NCBI GenBank assembly: GCA_022616435.1
Contig: JAKEET010000147.1
Coordinates: 44,034-108,033 of the forward strand
DNA length: 64,000 bases
Source of the DNA: Gemmataceae bacterium
Lineage (GTDB): Bacteria > Planctomycetota > Planctomycetia > Gemmatales > Gemmataceae
Direction: 5' to 3'
Part shown: positions 61,320-64,000 of the stretch, one piece after another
Position numbering within the stretch: position 1 is the stretch's first letter
How the letters are laid out: each line of letters starts with the position of its first letter
Notes under the pieces: generated by a model
What the model saw: only the letters and a program-made list of their open reading frames with translations
Told to the model about the DNA's origin: nothing
The model's database searches: none
Program-made: the position numbers and the translations under genes

Positions 61320-61961
61320 TCAAGCCGGGAGCGTCGGAATGTTGAATACCTCAGCGACCGGCATCGAGAAGCCCGGGAGAAGTTTGCCCCCGTCGAGAGT
61401 GCCGGCCATCTCGAGAATCTTGCATGCCGTGGGCGAATCGTAAGCATAGATGCGCTGGCTCAACGGATGGACGACCCAGACCGCCTCGACGCCGGCCGCG
61501 AAGTACTTGAGGAGCTTGCGCTCGACGGCGACTGCGGTGTTGGTTGGACTGATGACCTCGACGGCGAGTCTTGGCGTCAGTTCGGGCTCGGCAGGATCGG
61601 AACGAAGATTCGTGATCTTCGCCAGTTGTTCAAACGAAACCAGCGAAATATCGGGACGGCGCGTCGCGGCGTCCGAGAACGTGTAGATCGATTCCAAAAT
61701 CACCAAGCCGATGTCGTGGTCTTCGGCGTAGATGCCCAGGTGACGTGCTAGCCGAGTGGCGATGATGCTCGCAAGAAATCCCATGCTTTTCACCGTTCGC
61801 ACGCCGTCGATGACTTCGTACAACTCGTCGCTGTCATCCCGGCCGAGGTCGGGGATCGGCGCATCTTTCACGACACGTTTGCCGTCGATGATCTCGTACA
61901 ACTCATCATCATCGTCACGACGAATCTCCGCCGGGGCGACGGTAGAACCAGCTCCTGGCAT
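61320..61961 (-). CDS. Uma2-family (PD-(D/E)XK-like) protein
   Basis: 213 residues. The Uma2 core is clear: RLARHLGIYAEDHDIGLVIL, TRRPDISLVSFEQLAK and RLAVEVISPTNTAVAVERKL, with WVVHPLSQRIYAYDS near the end. The catalytic pattern is D...E-x-x (Asp in RRPDISLV and Glu in AVEVISP). The first 61 residues contain a 26-residue unit twice (RDDDDELYEIIDGKRVV, then RDDSDELYEVIDGVRTV), as if the start had been duplicated. Function of the family is unproven. It lies between the DUF1501 and DUF1549/1553 genes. Confidence 0.82.
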   Translation of the reverse strand: MPGAGSTVAPAEIRRDDDDELYEIIDGKRVVKDAPIPDLGRDDSDELYEVIDGVRTVKSMGFLASIIATRLARHLGIYAEDHDIGLVILESIYTFSDAATRRPDISLVSFEQLAKITNLRSDPAEPELTPRLAVEVISPTNTAVAVERKLLKYFAAGVEAVWVVHPLSQRIYAYDSPTACKILEMAGTLDGGKLLPGFSMPVAEVFNIPTLPA

Positions 61962-61979
61962 CGGCGTATCTCCTCTCGT

Positions 61980-63350
61980 TCAAAACAGCTCCCGGATCGC
62001 CTGCACCCCAAAATCCACCAGCGGCAGCGGCCGGTTCTGTGGACCCGGCAATTCGCGGTGCGGGTCGAGGCCCAGGCCGCGGAAGATCGTCGCCGCGACT
62101 TCGCCCGGCGTGATCGGCCGCGATTTGGGCCGGTAGCCCAGCTCGTCCGACTCGCCGACGACGCGGCCGCCCCGGATCGGGCCGCCGCCCATGAGGATGG
62201 TCCACACGCCGGGGTGATGGTCGCGGCCGCCGGCCGGGTTGATCTTCGGCGTGCGGCCGAACTCGCCCATCGCGGTCACGATGGTGTTGCTCAGCAAGCC
62301 GCGCTCGTCCAGGTCCATCATCAGTGCCGTGAAGGCGCGGTCGAAGTTCGGCACCACTTCGCGGGCCATCTGGGCGATGTCGGTGAACGGCCGCGAGCCG
62401 TGGATGTCCCAGGTCACCTCGTCGAACACGGTTTCGAACATGTTGACGGTGACGAAGCGCACGCCGCGCTCGATCAGCCGGCGAGCAAGCAAGCAGCTCT
62501 GGCCGAAGCGGGTGCGGCCGTAACGATCGCGGCTGGCGGCGGGCTCGCGGCTCAGGTCGAACGCCTCGCGGGCCTGCCGGCTCGACATCAGGCGATAGGC
62601 CAGTTGAAAGTTGCTGTCGAGCTGACGCGCCTGGGAGTTGTTCTCGAACGACTCCATGGCGCCGTCCACGGCGTCGCGCAGCCGCTGCCGGCGGTCGGCG
62701 CGCACGGCGGAGATGTACGACGGCGGCAACAGGTCCGGCACCTGGAAGTTGGGCACGGACGGATCGGCGTTGAGGATGAACGGGTCATATTGCCGCCCGA
62801 GGTAGCCGGCGGTGTGGCCGTGCGGCAGGTTGCCGCCGGTGCGGCCGATGGGCCGCGGCAACAGCACGTGGGCGGGGACTTCGCCGCGCTGGCCCTTCAG
62901 ATAACTGAGGACGCAGCCGACGTGGGGATGCTCGATGCCGCCGGTGAACAGTCGGCCGGTCTGCATCATCTGATGGCCGGTGTCGTGGACCGCGGTGGCG
63001 GTGTGGTAGACCGAGCGGATCAGCGAGTACTTGTCGGCGATCTGGGCCATGCGCGGAAACGTCTCGGCGAGGCGGATGCCGGGGACGTTGGTCGCGGTCA
63101 CGCCGAACGGGCCGCGGATTTCCGGCGGGGCTTCGGGCTTGGGGTCCCAGGTGTCGATGTGGCTCGGTCCGCCGCAGAGAAAGAGCATGATGCAGTTGAC
63201 ATCGCGGTCCGGAGCGGCGCCGGCGGCGCGAAGCTTCATCCAATCGGGGAGCGTCAAGCCGAGCATCGACAGCGCGCCGGCATGGAAGAAATCGCGGCGC
63301 GTCAAGCTGTCGCAGAAACGGGCCGGGCGTGGTGCATCCAGTCGCAACAT
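61980..63350 (-). CDS. DUF1501 protein
   Basis: 456 residues. A Tat-like start (LTRRDFFHAGALSMLGLTLP) leads to the DUF1501 body: CIMLFLCGGPSHIDTWDPKP, RSVYHTATAVHDTGHQMMQT, LLARRLIERGVRFVTVNMFE and TAMGEFGRTPKINPAGGRDHH. It ends with PLPLVDFGVQAIRELF. It is the first gene of the minus-strand cluster and is related to the protein at 32167-33615. The 49 bases upstream adjoin the degraded kinase/WD40 region. Confidence 0.92.
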   Translation of the reverse strand: MLRLDAPRPARFCDSLTRRDFFHAGALSMLGLTLPDWMKLRAAGAAPDRDVNCIMLFLCGGPSHIDTWDPKPEAPPEIRGPFGVTATNVPGIRLAETFPRMAQIADKYSLIRSVYHTATAVHDTGHQMMQTGRLFTGGIEHPHVGCVLSYLKGQRGEVPAHVLLPRPIGRTGGNLPHGHTAGYLGRQYDPFILNADPSVPNFQVPDLLPPSYISAVRADRRQRLRDAVDGAMESFENNSQARQLDSNFQLAYRLMSSRQAREAFDLSREPAASRDRYGRTRFGQSCLLARRLIERGVRFVTVNMFETVFDEVTWDIHGSRPFTDIAQMAREVVPNFDRAFTALMMDLDERGLLSNTIVTAMGEFGRTPKINPAGGRDHHPGVWTILMGGGPIRGGRVVGESDELGYRPKSRPITPGEVAATIFRGLGLDPHRELPGPQNRPLPLVDFGVQAIRELF

Positions 63351-63399
63351 GGCTCACCTCATGGCGGTTGCAATCGCAGCGAGCGGGGTAAGGTTAAAA

Positions 63400-64000
63400 C
63401 TACCCCGGCGCGGTGAGTCGGTCAATCATAAAGCCAGACCGGTCAGACCGTTTAGCCCCGGTTCGAAGAACCGGGGCGGACAGACGGTTGGCAGTGGATG
63501 AATCGCAAGCGCCGCCCCCAACCCATGGTGTGCGCTGGGTTGCTCCGGGTTCAATCGCAGCGCTTCGCGAAACGTCCTCGGCGATGGGCTTGCCCGTCTC
63601 GATGTCCCAGACGATGACGCGCCGGTTTTCGAGGCCGGCCGCGATCCGCTTCCCGTCAGGCGAGAAGGCGAGTCCCCGGGCGCCGCTATCGGCCTCCATG
63701 GCGGCGAGCGATTTGCCGGTCGTCGTGTCCCACAGCTTGATCATCCCGTGCGTCGCCGTCGCGACGCGGGTGCCGTCGGGCGACAGAGCCGCACTCGTGA
63801 TGTCGACTGGGATCGTCATACGCCGTGTGCCGCTCGGCAGGTCAAAGATGCGGATTTCGCCCGCGGCTCGAGGAAACTGCCGGCCCGGAAGTGGTTGTCA
63901 TCATCTCTTCGACGCGCCGCTTCAAGTCGGCGTCCCCGGCGCACGCCTGCTCCACGTAAGCGCGGCGCTCGGCGTCGCCGCCGATCTCGACGGCGGCGGC
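63400..64000 (-). pseudogene. Remnant of a Ser/Thr kinase-WD40 gene
   Basis: Read on the minus strand from the edge, the first frame (64000 to a stop at 63842) begins AAAVEIGGDAERRAYVEQAC and GDADLKRRVEEM, like the N-terminal leader of planctomycete kinases. It then stops. Another frame carries WD40 blade pieces (EIRIFDLPSG, then ATG 63819, SPDGTRVATATHGMIKLWDT, FSPDGKRIAAGLENRRVIVWD) down to 63400. The kinase domain itself is absent. The tail is encoded by a dispersed repeat (SAPVLRTGAKRSDRSG). The simplest reading is a gene that lost its middle and shifted frame. A short WD40 protein from 63819 could still be made. Confidence 0.6.
63449..63506. repeat. Dispersed TTTAGCCCCGGTTC repeat, copy 3 (one arm)
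   Basis: CGTTTAGCCCCGGTTCGAAG at 63449 is followed by CGGACAGACGGTTGGCAG and GGATGAATC, as in copy 2. The second arm is missing. It lies inside the 3' end of the kinase/WD40 remnant, so it may have been inserted during or after decay. Confidence 0.82.

Noticed and set aside
1..64000. tRNA, rRNA, CRISPR or insertion-sequence genes
   Set aside because: No T-loop/acceptor pattern, no regularly spaced repeats and no transposase or integrase motif was found. The GGTTCGAA strings at 17371 and 63461 belong to palindromic repeats, not tRNA.

Overview
The window looks like a chromosomal segment of a GC-rich planctomycete, most likely of the Gemmatales/Gemmataceae type. The evidence is the protein families, not a marker gene: two DUF1549/DUF1553 cytochrome proteins with DUF1501 partners, a sulfatase, a TIGR03000-type C-terminal domain, an N-terminal LEPR-like export motif, two ECF sigma factor/Ser-Thr kinase pairs, and dispersed palindromic repeats whose shadow peptides (for example NPKRQRG / TRSVSEG) are familiar from planctomycete genomes. 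I found no rRNA, tRNA, CRISPR array, transposase, integrase or phage gene.

Layout. 1-3.6 kb: efflux adaptor (cut by the window edge) and TolC-like lipoprotein, minus strand. 3.7-7.8 kb: Ntn-hydrolase asparaginase and a very large zinc-ribbon membrane protein. 7.9-11.2 kb: a minus-strand unit of alcohol dehydrogenase-like enzyme, ECF sigma factor and receptor-like kinase. 11.4-16.3 kb: Tat-exported intradiol dioxygenase, mutS, and a STAS/anti-sigma kinase partner-switch pair. 16.5-20.7 kb: M50 protease and an mlaE-mlaF-mlaD lipid-transport operon. 20.8-28.0 kb: a long minus-strand run with a TPR protein, PQQ-type propeller, MazF-type toxin/antitoxin, ahcY, an MNT/HEPN pair, a class II amidotransferase and a YbdK-type ligase. 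28.2-33.6 kb: DUF1549/1553 protein and DUF1501 protein separated by three small genes. 33.8-37 kb: YceH-like protein, RluB-type pseudouridine synthase and MacB/FtsX permease. 37.2-40 kb: a cysteine-rich TIGR03000 protein and a lactate permease. 40.6-43.7 kb: small membrane protein plus SPFH protein, then two tandem paralogous membrane proteins. 43.7-48.4 kb: RelE/ParE-type toxin pair, Maf, GT9, MFS transporter and a PolB-like exonuclease. 48.5-54.7 kb: sulfatase, then a LEPR-motif protein, an ECF sigma factor and an atypical (HLD...DFH) kinase with a C-terminal TPR-like region. 54.8-63.4 kb: a minus-strand cluster of DUF1501, Uma2, DUF1549/1553, two small proteins and a 1183-residue cytochrome/WD40 protein. 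63.4-64 kb: remnant of a kinase/WD40 gene.

How it works together. The chief themes are signalling (two ECF/kinase pairs, one STAS/anti-sigma pair, one kinase remnant), envelope traffic (efflux adaptor/TolC, Mla, MacB-like permease, MFS), extracytoplasmic catabolism (sulfatase, dioxygenase, cytochrome/DUF1501 systems) and small toxin-antitoxin-like modules placed among housekeeping genes.

The most unusual feature is structural. Around ten families of palindromic or inverted repeats sit in intergenic gaps, and at least four lie inside reading frames, where they encode low-complexity inserts without breaking the frame. The second most interesting locus is the LEPR protein/ECF sigma/atypical kinase cassette at 50.2-54.7 kb.
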